From Porphyra umbilicalis (Eukaryota; Rhodophyta; Bangiophyceae; Bangiales; Bangiaceae): DNA of 64,000 nucleotides. Position 1 is the first letter of the stretch, and the number at the start of each line of letters is the position of its first letter. The stretch lies in contig KV918846.1 of the NCBI GenBank assembly GCA_002049455.2, forward strand, positions 1 to 64,000, written 5' to 3'. Below are positions 10,450-21,195 of the stretch, piece after piece. Below the pieces are notes generated by a model. That model was not told where the DNA came from. It searched no databases and saw nothing but the letters and a program-made list of their open reading frames with translations. The position numbers and the translations under genes are program-made.

Positions 10450-11412
10450 ATATTTTGAAACGCATATCAGCGAAGGCATCTCTGTTTCATCTATAATTTT
10501 TCACGGCTCTGCGGCCACGCCATAGTGTGGCAGTGGTACCACTGCCGACATCGGGGGTGACCACCATCACCGCCGGTCACGCCTAGTTAAGGCTCCTTCC
10601 GTGACATGGCTCCGGGTTTGTGTTGCGCGTTTGCTGTGTACGCCACAAAGCCGGCGTCACACCGGTCAGAGCATTCCGGGGAATCAAGCAGGATATGGGT
10701 ATTTGAATTCAATGAATGCAAGTACCGTAAGCTAAGTCAATTTATCGACTTCAATCCCAATCGTCCGCGGCTGTCTGTCCGCCCGCAGGCGCACGTGTGT
10801 AGCAACATTGATGAGCGGCACGGGCGCTGGGGCGCGCACCGTGTGGCGCCACGCACCACCGCGGGCGGAGGGAGTAACTGGAGGGGCGTGCCCACACCGC
10901 GGCACCCTCTGCGTCACACCGGTTGGCGCCTGACGCCGGATGTCCCCCATCACCGGTCCCCTAATAGCGCACAAAGGTAGAGAACGTACAGGCTGCGGCG
11001 AGCAGCGGTGCGGCTGCGTACAAATGCGAAGAAGCTGACTGAGCAGACTGCTGCGTGCGGTGAGAGGAGCTGTGATCCGCCTCGCTGCAGCGCAGGGGCT
11101 GCGGCCTCTTCCGACGTGCGGTGAGAATGCTCGACACCATTCCCTCGCCATTGCATCGGAGAACTCTCGCGTCACTCCGTGCGTGATCGGTTCTAAATCT
11201 CTAGGCAGGCCATTCAGGCTCTGTCTTCACAGAACGTGCACCGGGTGCACACGTGCGTTCTAGCCAATGGGAACGCGACGTTCCAATCAGGCCCCAATCA
11301 TGCCCCAATCGCGTCGAACAGTTTCGACTGTATTGGAGTGGTTGGGTCAGTCGCGCACGTACGGACTTACGGTCCCAAACCGGCCCACCTTCTCGATTCA
11401 AAACGGTTCGGG

Positions 11413-11470
11413 CCGAGCACGTTCACGTGTGCAAAATTAAAAAAAATCACGTAGGCGTGAACGTGCTCGG
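11413..11470. repeat. Short perfect inverted repeat (15-bp arms)
   Basis: CCGAGCACGTTCACG (11413-11427) and its exact complement CGTGAACGTGCTCGG (11456-11470) flank a 28-nt A-rich spacer, giving a strong hairpin. It could be a small fold-back element. Confidence 0.7.
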
Positions 11471-11810
11471 ACAGAAAATAGCCTGTCGGGCGGCCCTGCA
11501 TCTGGCACGCATGATTGGATGCGAGCACTCTTCGGATCGTGTCGTGTGGCCACGTGGCTGCAGTGAGGCGGATCCTGTTCGGCGGTGCCCGCTTGTGTGG
11601 CTGCAGCAACGTACGTGTGTGTCAGTCAGAAACTTCCTTGCGATCGCTGTGAGACGCGATCTGCCCACTCCTTATGCCGCGTTCCAAGCAATCTGATGAC
11701 GACAATGTCGTTGTCCCGTCAAGACAGCAGTGGTCGAATCACGCGTGCTTGGCGGACATAAGACCAAGTTCGGACCCAATCACGTGCACGTGCGCGCGCT
11801 GTAAAGACTG

Positions 11811-11945
11811 TTGCTGAAACCCAAACTTTATCCTGGGGGAGAGCGACAGAGACTGACTGTGAGCAAAGTCACTCTACTGGTCTAAAACGACGGTAATGTT
11901 AATACCCGAATTTCGTCTGGGGGGACAGAGACAGAGACTGAGGGT
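11811..11945. mobile_element. Two diverged ends of the MITE family seen at 18.8 kb
   Basis: TTGCTGAAACCCAAACTTTA at 11811 and AATACCCGAATTTCGTC at 11901 both resemble the terminal repeat of the MITE at 18837-19235. Each continues into the family's GGGGGA..GACAGAGACTGA block. Both are in the same orientation about 90 bp apart, so this is a decayed or nested remnant. Confidence 0.6.
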
Positions 11946-14900
11946 CTGTCTTAACGACGCGTGCACGGCGTGCACAAGTGCGTGCTAGCCAATGGGAACG
12001 CGACGTTCCAATCATGCCCCCCCTGGCGCCCCCCAATTAGGGGCGTCATGTGCAGCCCTGGTAAAGACTCGGCCTCAGAGCAGTACAACTCGTTGCCGGA
12101 TCCACCACGAACCCGGTTCTGGCTAAAACGTGCTCGTTCAGAACTTGCACGACCCGTCATGAACGCCTCTGTAGAGCGTTCTTCTCGAGCAAACCATGTT
12201 TTCACATACATACTTTTGCAGACACGCATTCTACACCGACATTTTGGATGCATTAGAAGCGTCTCTGAAAGCGGCTCCTATGATGTACTTGGCTGTAGCG
12301 GGAATGCTCGCATGCAAACGTATGCAGATGCTCAACAAGCACATGCGAGCTCTCCAGTTCTCCCAATGAGGTGTTTCTGCGATTTCTTCACGCTGCAGTA
12401 GGACACCTTTGTCGAAGCGCGTGTATTAAGACGAGCGCGGGTGCCGAGGTGCTGCACGAGTACAGGGTTCTCACACTGAGCTCCCCCTTCTCTGCGAATC
12501 GACGGTATTTATTTCCTTCCACCAGAGCGGCAACTGTCCCTCCGTGAACGGGGAAAGGGAATGGTCTCGGAATTGTAAACTCACTTTCCACTAAATCCTA
12601 TGGCAATTGCCAAAGAAGTGTGCATCCCATGCGGAAGAAGCGGATTCCGACGCCCCCCACCCCGGGGGTTGCGGGGGTTGCGGCACGATGTTCGCGTCGC
12701 TCCGCCGACTCTGTCCCAATTGCCCCCTGCTGTTGCCGTGCTGTATCAGTCCGAGCTGAACTGTATCAGGCCTGTATCTCGTCCTTCCCATTTTTGTTGA
12801 AAGACTCCGCGGGTGAGGGCGTGGCTGAGTTCTGAGTATGGCTGAACAATGGGCCTTGCTGGGAGCTGCGCACCGGACGTCGGATGCCGTGGTGAGGGGG
12901 GGGGCGGGGGAGGGCTGCGCAGGCAAGGATTGAGCCGGGACTGCACCCTCGCTTGCAAGGCCTCGTCCTAGTTCTTCTATTGGTACGAGAGACGGGTGCT
13001 TAAGGTGGTGGGGGGGGGTCTGCCGTGCACTGCAAGGGCAGGAGGCCGCGAGAGGTTGTCGATTGCGGCGGCGGCCAGGGCGAGTAACGCCGATAGAGAG
13101 GCGTCAGGCTGCAAAAACTGCCTGCTCCCTTCCCATTGTCAATTATCTTGTCGACAGCCGTCGTTGCAGCCAATAGAACTTTTTCATTGAGAATGTGACC
13201 CAATAAGATGGCCATACTCCAAAAGAGCCGCTCAGAGAGATACTAACTACAGCCTCATGCAATATGACGGATGGCGGCGACGCTACTTCAGGTGGGCAGC
13301 AAGCCGCCAAGGGCGCACTATAATAGAGAAAAATGCATACAGATAGGAAGAATGACTCAAGAGCTCCAAGAGTGCAATGCTAGATGTTACCATTCAAGTG
13401 TATCTGGACGAATTGTAGCGCATGCAAAAAACATAAGCATGCACAAAAGGCCAACTTCTGGCACGCTTGTTTCTGTACCGTATCCGCTTCAGCTGTAAAT
13501 CGAGCACGTGACGGTCACAGAAGTCGCAATTGACCATACAAAGCCTTCCATCTAGTCGGTTGTCAACAAACATGCACTTCCAAAGCGCCGGGGGGTCACC
13601 CTAAAAGTGAAGCGCTGCTCTCCAGCAGGGGTCCCATTCTTGCAAGTGTGTCCCAGCTCGATCCCAAACAAGGTGGGGCGGCTTCCAACCGATTCAGAAC
13701 GCCCGCCAGGCCCCTGCACATTTGATGTGTAAGCCAATATCTGGCAATTCTGTGTTGCTCCACGAGATCAGAGCGCCACGATGGGGTCCAGCGCTTCACA
13801 ATTGACACTCACCGACAGCCAGCTCCCAGGTACTCGAGATTCATAGCGCCATTTTCTGTGGAGGAAACGTCCACCAGCTATCCGATAACCTTCGGAAGCT
13901 TCATGGCCGTCAGTGCAACACTCAGTCCTCAGTAACGAGTTTTCTACCCGTCTTAAATGGTGAGATACTCCTTTAGGCGTGCTGTCAGGCCATCAAGCCC
14001 GTAATTTCATTTCTAAGGCGGTGAGTGGCCGCATCGTCGACGGTGACGGCATTAACGCGGCAAAAGGACAGGGGTTGCGTCCACCCCCCCGGCTGCAGAC
14101 GAGCCGCCGTCCCCATTGCTGGCCTGCGGGCGGCCGCTCACCCCCGCAGCCGCTCAGCGGCCGTCCCTAACTTTGGCAGACGGGCGACCAGCCGCCGAGG
14201 GCACCACCCTGGCTGCATATGCGCCACAGTCCCCGATATTGGCTGACGAGAGGCCACTCGCTCTCGCGGATGCCCAGCTATCTCCGCCGTCGGCCGCAGA
14301 GCGGCTGGCAGCAGACGAGCACCGCGCCTGCTGCAAGCGAGCGGCCGTCCCCGCTGGCTGTGAACATGACGCCGGCCGTTGACGAGCCTGACGGCGAAGG
14401 CCCCTCCCCCCCACCGTCTATAAGCCGTGCATCCTGCCGACGTCCAATAAGTTTCCAAGGACCAGTCTCGCGCTGAATTGCCACCATGGAGTCCGCGGCC
14501 GCCGCGTCGTCCGATTTGCGCTGGGAGACGGGTTGCGCCGCCACGCGTTCCCAAATCCCGTCACTGACGAGGGAGGGGAATAACAACCAGTTCGACAAGA
14601 TGCCGGACTCTGGGACTCAAAGGACCTTATCAGATCGCCATGCATGTAGGGAGAAGGTGGGAGCAGACAGAGCAAAGAAAAGTACTGGAGTATAGGGAGA
14701 ACGAATACAGGAAGGTGAGTCTATCGCCGTCCAATCTGATCCCCCTAGCTTGTTGGAGCCCGCTTGAGCCTAACATTGGTCTTTGTACGACCATTTTTAA
14801 GCAACTTTAGCAAACAAGCGCTCGTGAGGGGCGATGCCTTTCCACCTGGGTCGCATTACTGGTCCCGCAGCCCGTCCTTATGCGCAAACAGACGCAGATC

Positions 14901-16384
14901 GCCCACCTCCACTCGCCCACCGAGTTCTCAACACCAATTTCACTTCGACGCGACGCAAGGGGCTTCCCGAAAACGCTCCTTCTCCACACTGGCCGCACAA
15001 CTGAGTGATTCTCAGTCAATACCTGCAGAAATCATGCACAGAACTTCTCCACTGATCGTCGAGGTGCGCAAAAGCTGGGCGCTCACGACTTCCGTGCCAC
15101 GTGTTGTAGGGGTGCTTGGGCAAGAGGAGTGGTCGGCGGCTGAAGGCAGGTGCAGTGGTTGGGTGGGGGGAGATATCGGGCGGCGAGGGGCCTGTGGAGG
15201 CGAGAGGCGTTGGGCTGCTATAGGCGTTAGGCAGCGACACTCCGTTGCCGGCGCGTACCGTTTCGACGGCGAAGAGCCCTTGACTCTGAGATGCGGTGGA
15301 CCGCAAGAGGCTTCGGAAAGCTGAAGCATTCGGCGACGGGAGGCTTTGAGCGGGCGCACGCGTTGGGAGTTGAATGTCATGAATAGTGGGGAGTGCTGCA
15401 GCCAGCAGGGAGGGCTGACTGGTAGGGCCAACGGCGTGGCAGGCCGAAGGAAGACCCTGAGCAGCTGGCGTGATTCGGAAGGAGGAGACATTGGGCTCGG
15501 GGGATGGTTGGGTACGGGCAGAGACTGGGTCCTTCATGCGAAGGCGGCTGCCGGGAGCTGGTACGGCAGCCGATCGGTCCCCCCAATGCCGTGGCTAACC
15601 CCTCACCCCTGTCACCCGACGGCAGTGGCCGCCTGTCAGACAACGGCCCTACCGCACCCTATCCTGCGATGCGAAGGCGCCAGGATTGCAACTCGCTCTG
15701 GGCGCGCACAACGATGCCATAGGCCCCCCGGGCGGCGAGGATCGCCGGGCACTGGGGTGGCGACGGCGTCGCCGGCGCGTCCGGAGGCACAATCCAACCC
15801 ATCATTCATAAACGCTGAGAGGAGCCCCACGGGGCCCTTGGGATCGGCCACCTCGAGGTGGTAGCGCTAAAACAGCCGCACGGAAGAACTGCTTCACGAA
15901 CGTGACGGTCAGCAGAAGCTCCCACTGTGCGCTGGAAGCGTGCGCCCGCGCCGCTACCAAGTCGGTGTCCGCACCGCTAGTTCTTCGTGTGGCTGCGGCG
16001 GCAGCCCCAGCCGCCGCCACCCTCATCGCCTCGCCGCCTGTCAAGGGTGGCGTGTGGAAGGGGATGATGGAGGCTGGCGGTGGTGTGTGGGAAGCCGAAG
16101 CGCTCGATGGTCATGGCATAATGACAGAATCCGGGGCTGTCGGAAGCGCGTTTGTGGAGCGAACCGGCAGCACAGCAGCTCGGGCGATCGCGGCCTGAGC
16201 ACCTGTGGTAGCCACCCGTCGTGGTGGTACGAGCGTGGGTTTGCTAGGGCAAGAGAGTTCTCTCCTCGTCACATACCTTTGCCACCCCGCGGCCGCGGGC
16301 GTCTATAGTGTCGCCACGATGGTTCCATGGTCAACCATCCCCCACACCCCCACAATAACCCTGGTTTCTTCCGCAAAGTCACAC

Positions 16385-16715
16385 CACACACGACAACGCG
16401 TATCTTGAGGATACAAGCAAGCGCCGTGCTGCAATCGACAACGCCGTCCTTCCAGCGCGGGCACACCCACCTATGACAGCTGCCAGACCCCCACCACCCC
16501 GTCGTGACCAACGGCGGCGGCGCACGCGGGCGCCGTGAGGCGCTGATTGTCGGTCGCATCCACGGATGTACCTGCCGCTAGCAGCGCCGCCACGGTAGCG
16601 TCGTCGCCGTTTTGCACCGCCAGATTTGCGCCGTCGGCAATCCGAGCATTTCATGGCGCTCCGGCCGCCACCAGCGCCGCCAAGAGCTCTGACCACCACC
16701 AGCTCCACTGCAACG
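16385..16715 (-). pseudogene. Ankyrin-repeat-like relic
   Basis: One minus-strand frame (plus positions about 16500-16640) reads ANLAVQNGDDATVAALLAAG, then SVDATDNQRLTAPACAAAVG and HDGVV. This follows the ankyrin pattern of a helix pair, a Gly-containing loop and Asp in the hairpin, then TA..AA..GH. The frame is interrupted by a stop just upstream, and the match fades on both sides. I read it as one to two repeats of a decayed ankyrin gene; a chance Ala-rich match is possible. Confidence 0.4.
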
Positions 16716-17034
16716 TCGTCGTGGCCCCTGCTTGTCATGATTTTCAACGCTGTTCAGTATGGCATGTGGTGGTAAGTGCCACCGCTGCATGGTGGCGGTG
16801 CACTCTTCGCGATGACGTCATAAAAGCAAACTCGCATGGCCCTTTCGAAGCTCTAGCATCGAGGCTCTGATCTGGTCCTCACAGCTAGAATCTACGGCAG
16901 AGTCTTCACACATGCACGACCGTTTGCGTAGCAGTCTTTTTCTTCATGTCAGGAGCGAGTGATCCGTAACAGACGTGGGGCATGAAACTGATTCAAGACG
17001 ACTAGTGACGTTAACAGGTGGCATGGTGACACAG

Positions 17035-17106
17035 TCCGCGTTAGTCTAGTGGTTAGGATACCTGTCTCTCACACAGGTGGCCCGGGTTCAATTCCCGGAC
17101 GCGGAA
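17035..17106 (+). tRNA. tRNA-Glu (CTC), copy 2
   Basis: Identical over all 72 nt to the copy at 10378-10449: same stems, anticodon CTC and B box. The immediate flanks differ, so the duplication does not extend recognisably beyond the gene. Confidence 0.96.
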
Positions 17107-18298
17107 TTCATGACGTTATCAGCTGCTTCGGTGTGCGCGTTATTTTGCAATCTCTGATGTTAGTTGAGGAAGCGTTCATCATTTTCGTCTTCTAACAGGT
17201 AAAGGCGCAGGCGCCATTCTACTGTCAGGGCTGAATGCAGTGTCCGACATTGACACCACCGAGGCTTTTGCTTGGTGTACACGACAACGCCGCGGCAGTG
17301 ACTGGGGCTGCCACAACCTCGCATCAGTGGTTCCAGAGCCTCCACAACCTCATCTGTGTTTTCTTTCGCCGTCGACGGGCTCATAGTTTTCGCACTGGGC
17401 ATGAGCCGGTGGGTCCAAAGTACATTCGCGAGAACGTGTTCATCTGAACGACAGCAACATGGCATGAGAGTACAGCTAAATTGAGTACAGTAAATACCTT
17501 CGACTACAGAGCGCACGTGGGCAGTGACCAGCCTGGCTGGTCGTGGTCGACCAGTACAAGACCAGAACTAAATGAAAGGAAGGTCCGGGACAACCACACC
17601 TGGAACCAACAACACCATGCCTGTGATGACGGCGCGGATGAAGGCGGAGATGTCAGAACAAACCCTGAAACGTCTACCCTACTTCATAATGTCGAAACGT
17701 GGCGCAACGTGGCATACACGTGTCTTAATGTAAAGAAAGTGAAGCCTAGTTGTTCTCCCAGCGACGTCATTGACCCCATTCTGGTTCTCTCAACATCTTT
17801 AGAGTGTATCCTCCTATGGAGCCAAACGCCAAGGCCAAAAGGTCACGTGTGCGGAACGTTTTGCCCTGTCGTCGGCTCTCCAACCGCCGAGCGATAACTC
17901 AGCCCGTCAGCTCTCAACCGCGGGCATGGCAAGCCTGTCTAGGGCGTTGGCGCCGTACTTTGGCCAATCCGCCATTTCTGCGGCAGATTGAGACGTGAAT
18001 GCCCTTCTCTCGAGATCGTTTACGACCGGTCAGATGGGGCTTAAATTCTCATCGTTCGAGGCAGGAATCCAATGATGATCGAACCAAAATCATAGGAAAA
18101 GGGCGGTCCGAACGTGTCGGATGTTGCAATTCATTCGAATGGTTTTGGAAGTCATCGATCCCAGACGAGCCACTTCGGGCTTGAAGCTCAATTGAAGCAG
18201 TCAAGCAGTCCGCGTCGACTGACGTCACGCCGACGTCTTCCCGCGCGGCCCGCTCCCGCGCTCGAGCACAACTCTCCATCTGTCTCCTTTACCCTTCG
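17107..18298. other. Intergenic, probably 5' part of the Harbinger element
   Basis: I see no host gene. The sequence leads into the transposase at 18.3 kb and may include that element's 5' untranslated part and terminal repeat, which I could not delimit. Confidence 0.4.
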
Positions 18299-19400
18299 AT
18301 GTCTGACGCAGACGATACAGGCAACGTACTGGCCATTGCGACGGCGTCCTCTCATGACGATGGCGATGACGTCACAGCCGCCATACTTGCGGCTCAACAC
18401 CAAATTGACTTGCTCGCGCATGCGAGTGATGTCTCGAAGAGCGATCCGCATCCCGCGTCTTTCTCGGGCGAGTCCCCCAACAAAAAGCGTGATTTTCATT
18501 TGGGGAAGCAGCTCACCTGCGAAACTGATAGGATCTGGATGCTCAACCACCCAATTATAATGAGACTGACTTTCAGCGCCGGTTCTTCCTACACCGTATC
18601 GTTTCCAACCGCTTGTATGGCGCCATGGCATGTGAGCCGTACTTTCAGCAGCGGGTCAATGCCGCAGGGCAGCCCCTGTCGTCCACATTGGCCAAGTTAT
18701 CGGCTGCTCTGAGGGTGCTGGCTTACGGTGGGGCTCCCGACCGTCCAGATGAGTACATCCGTCCGTCCGAGTCAGCCACTAATTATACTGTCCTTCGTTT
18801 TGCTCGCTTGTTCGTCGGCAAACTTGAGCCTGTGTATTGCTGATCCCCGAATTTTGTCCTGGTGGACAGAGACTGACTTGCGGACCGACTCTCTCCACCA
18901 ATCAGATGCGCCCCTGGGACTGACTTGGTGCTCCTGATTGCTTACATGTGCCCATGCAGCCTGGAAATCAACATCAGCTCCTTTTCTTTTCTGCACTTCT
19001 GGCGAGGAGACAGTAGAAAATCTCAAGATCTCGCGTAGGCAGCTTGCTCCGTGCCAAGAAAAGCGGATCAAGCGGCAACAAACAGTGAGTTCTGCTCGAT
19101 GCGAGGTCCTGGCACAGAATGCGGGCTTTCTATTGGCTTCGATGCCTTCTTACTGTCGTTTTAATCCAATAGAGTGCTCTTATTCAGAGTCAGTCTCTGT
19201 CTCTGTCCCCCAGGACAAAATTCGGGGATCAGCAATACCTCTACATGCCCACACGAGCACGGTTACAGCGAGTTATGAAGGAGTATGACGAGGCTGGCTT
19301 TCCGGGGAGCATGGGGTGCACCGAATGCTCTCACCGGCATTGGGCTATATTCCCAGTCGCGCAGCATGGACATGTAGTGGATTCTGCCCTCCAAGCGGAC
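18299..19400 (+). mobile_element. PIF/Harbinger transposase, decayed, interrupted by a MITE
   Basis: An ATG at 18299 opens an N-terminal segment. In a shifted frame near 18560 the sequence reads ETDFQRRFFLHRIV, the FRRRFRM-type motif that precedes the DDE domain in Harbinger/ALP1 proteins. ACEPYFQQRVNAAGQ, AALRVLAYGG and DEYIRPSESATNYTVLRF follow, matching the family's DALGR..S..QK..AA.RMLAYG..AD..DEYLR..ES block. The MITE interrupts at codon Tyr of GKLEPVY. After it the same frame resumes as LYMPTRARLQRVMKEYDEAG, FPG and GCTECSHRHW, matching YLR.P..DL..LL...E.RGFPGM.GSIDCMHW. The expected first catalytic Asp in DC.H is Glu here. The sequence then degenerates and lacks the rest of the DDE domain. 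Not functional as read. Confidence 0.85.
18837..19235. mobile_element. 399-bp MITE inserted in the Harbinger transposase
   Basis: The left end TTGCTGATCCCCGAATTTTG and the right end CAAAATTCGGGGATCAGCAA are exact complements. The inverted repeat continues into GTCC..GGACAGAGACTGACT for about 40 bp. TA flanks both ends (18835-18836 and 19236-19237). Removing the element and one TA restores an uninterrupted transposase frame at the junction, so the boundaries are exact. A left-truncated copy is at 28736-29080 and remnants are at 11.8 kb. The TA duplication suggests Tc1/mariner mobilisation. Confidence 0.93.
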
Positions 19401-19946
19401 GGGGGCACGACCCCGTTAGAAAACCCAGCACAGGATGCGGAGCGACACAGAGGAGAAAGAACACGAACGCCTGGATCACAGGGCGCGAAGCGCACCAGAG
19501 CGCCGGAACTAACGCAAAAGCAACGCTGATTTATTCATGGAAGCAGGTCGATCCAGAAGCACAGACTCATATACCCTCAGGGGACGCACGGCGCAAAAAA
19601 ACCCGACCCAGGAAAAGACGGTCATAGGGGGACCGGTGCCCGACGGGCCACGGTCCCGCACGCGGCGACGTGGCTGGCCTCTGCCACGGACCAAGGGACC
19701 CTCTTCCACTGGAAGAGAGATCTGGCCCCTGGACTTGAGTCAGCTTGGACTGACATAGCCGAACAAATTTCCAGGGACCTATTCCAAGACATTTAACTCT
19801 TCGATCGACGTCCTCGTGGGATATAGACCGTAGCGGACGAGTGACGGATCAAAGAAACATTTTCAGAAGACGATAGATTTGCCCAGATCTTCCGTTTCCC
19901 AAAAATCGGACAATCGAGGGCGGTGGATCTGGTCGCTGTTCTCTCA
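19401..19946. other. Intergenic stretch
   Basis: No gene seen. The first part may be decayed 3' transposase sequence (a fragment resembling a CP.AQHG motif occurs around 19350-19375). Confidence 0.35.
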
Positions 19947-20969
19947 GGCCCGTTCGCAGACTCCAACGTCGCTTCGCATAACGCCGGTATAACGCCCGAA
20001 ACGCTGCGAAAGAAACATGCGGGCCCGGTCAGCGTTCGTTTCAAATACACCATCAAAACATCAAATTATATACCGGCCTTACCTTAACGCACAGTCGACG
20101 TCCCCCTGCGGACAAAGCCACGTTCTCGGCCAGCGCGCGTGCTTCTCACCTACCCACAGATTTCTCACGCGTGAGGCGGGTTGTCGCCATGGACCCTGCC
20201 TCCATCCTGCGCCATGGTCAGTTTGTCACCACAGGAGGAGGCGCCGTGTATGCCCAGAGAGGCATTGTTTTCTCTTCCCGGTACCGCACCCCCGCCCATG
20301 TCTCTTTTGCTGATGTATGTATAAGCAAGGCACGGGCGCAAATTTCATCGAGCTATGCGCATGCCCCTTGGCGCTTTTTGTGACCTCGTTGACGCTTTGT
20401 GGCCGCGCCTTTCTCGGCTCGGCGTGCCACCCGATGTGTGGACCGCGATTGCGCTTCGATATTTTGGCGGCGGGAGCCACACTGATAGTGGCGAGACGCC
20501 GTTCGTACGACAGCGCTCCAACAAAGCGTTCTTGATGCCATGAATTGGCAGGCCTCGGCGCCGCAGCTCCTCCTTGAGGTGCTTAAAAGTGACTCGACAG
20601 GCCATGCTGGAACAGATATGAGTATGGCACAGCAACGATGGGGGTGGTGGTTCGGTTAGGTGGTCGGTGCGGGGAGCGGTGTGATGACGCGGTGAGGTCC
20701 GTGCCAGACGAAGGCGGGTGTTGGATTGTCCGATCGGACACCCGAACTGACGCCAGTACAGATTTCCTCATGTAATCGGTTTACCAAATGTGCGCAGAAT
20801 CGGACTTGTATCTACTCTCTTAAAGACGCTTGTAACGTTATATAACGTTATGACATGCGCAAGCCGCTCGCGCATGTCATAACTTTATATAACGCCTGAT
20901 CCGTGATTGACCAATCAGGGCGGCGTTATGTTTATGCGAACCAGCGTTATGCGAGTCTGCGAACGGGCC
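19947..20969. mobile_element. ~1-kb TIR element, PIF/Harbinger-like, copy 1
   Basis: Begins GGCCCGTTCGCAGACTC and ends with its complement GAGTCTGCGAACGGGCC. The repeat extends into CGCATAACGC/GCGTTATGCG with a short gap. TCA flanks both sides (19944-19946 and 20970-20972), fitting the 3-bp duplication of Harbinger elements. On the plus strand 20355-20500 reads MPLGAFCDLVDALWPRL and PPDVWTAIALRYFGGGSH, resembling the region before the Harbinger DDE domain. A second small frame runs antisense (20345-20605). Near the right end is a near-perfect palindrome with arms ATGACATGCGC/GCGCATGTCAT and TTATATAACG. The element is too short for a full transposase and is probably non-autonomous. Confidence 0.85.
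20345..20605 (-). CDS. Small SAP-motif-like protein inside TIR element (copy 1)
   Basis: An 86-residue frame starting ATG at 20605. Residues 5-31 contain HLKEELRRRGLPIHGIKNAL followed by LERC, close to the SAP DNA-binding motif (LK.EL..RGLP.SG.K..L..R). The rest is basic (RERRGHKASTRSQKAPRG). SAP motifs bind AT-rich DNA in known proteins. A role as an element-encoded DNA-binding accessory protein is inference. An identical frame is in copy 2. It could be a fortuitous frame or the relic of a longer gene. Confidence 0.45.
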   Translation of the reverse strand: MACRVTFKHLKEELRRRGLPIHGIKNALLERCRTNGVSPLSVWLPPPKYRSAIAVHTSGGTPSRERRGHKASTRSQKAPRGMRIAR

Positions 20970-21064
20970 TCATCCAGAGCACCCGATCCCGTCCTCGATC
21001 ACATGTGCTGCATGGTCCTTCGAGAAGTCCCGAGATCCAGCACCTAGCACCGAACAGGACTTTA

Positions 21065-21193
21065 TTGTGCTTCTCACAAAAACTGGACCTCGGTGCATCA
21101 GCTTTCGTTGCACAATCACTGTTTCATTGGCTCAGGGGGCGATTCATGATGCTGAAGCGGATGTTGCGGATCCAGTTTTTGTGAGAAGCACAA
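21065..21193. mobile_element. 129-bp MITE with TA target duplication
   Basis: The left end TTGTGCTTCTCACAAAAACT and the right end AGTTTTTGTGAGAAGCACAA are complementary; the terminal repeat is about 24 bp and perfect. TA flanks both sides (21063-21064 and 21194-21195). There is no coding capacity. Confidence 0.88.
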
Positions 21194-21195
21194 TA

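Larger units (their letters stand above)
11236..12020. repeat. Direct repeat of ~60 bp carrying CCAAT motifs
   Basis: About 11236-11294 and 11961-12020 share GTGCAC..GTGCAC, then CTAGCCAATGGGAACGCGAC and GTTCCAATCA. The copies lie about 725 bp apart and contain paired CCAAT motifs. No gene follows either copy at a normal distance, so a promoter role is not supported; a dispersed repeat is more likely. Confidence 0.7.
10450..17034. other. 6.6-kb gene-poor region between the two tRNA-Glu genes
   Basis: Apart from the repeats and the ankyrin-like relic listed separately, I find no supported gene. GC-rich patches lie at about 13970-14480 and 15120-16060. Open frames there are short and lack recognisable domains. 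12620-13100 has poly-G/C tracts. Composition is more AT-rich than in the coding regions. Confidence 0.5.
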
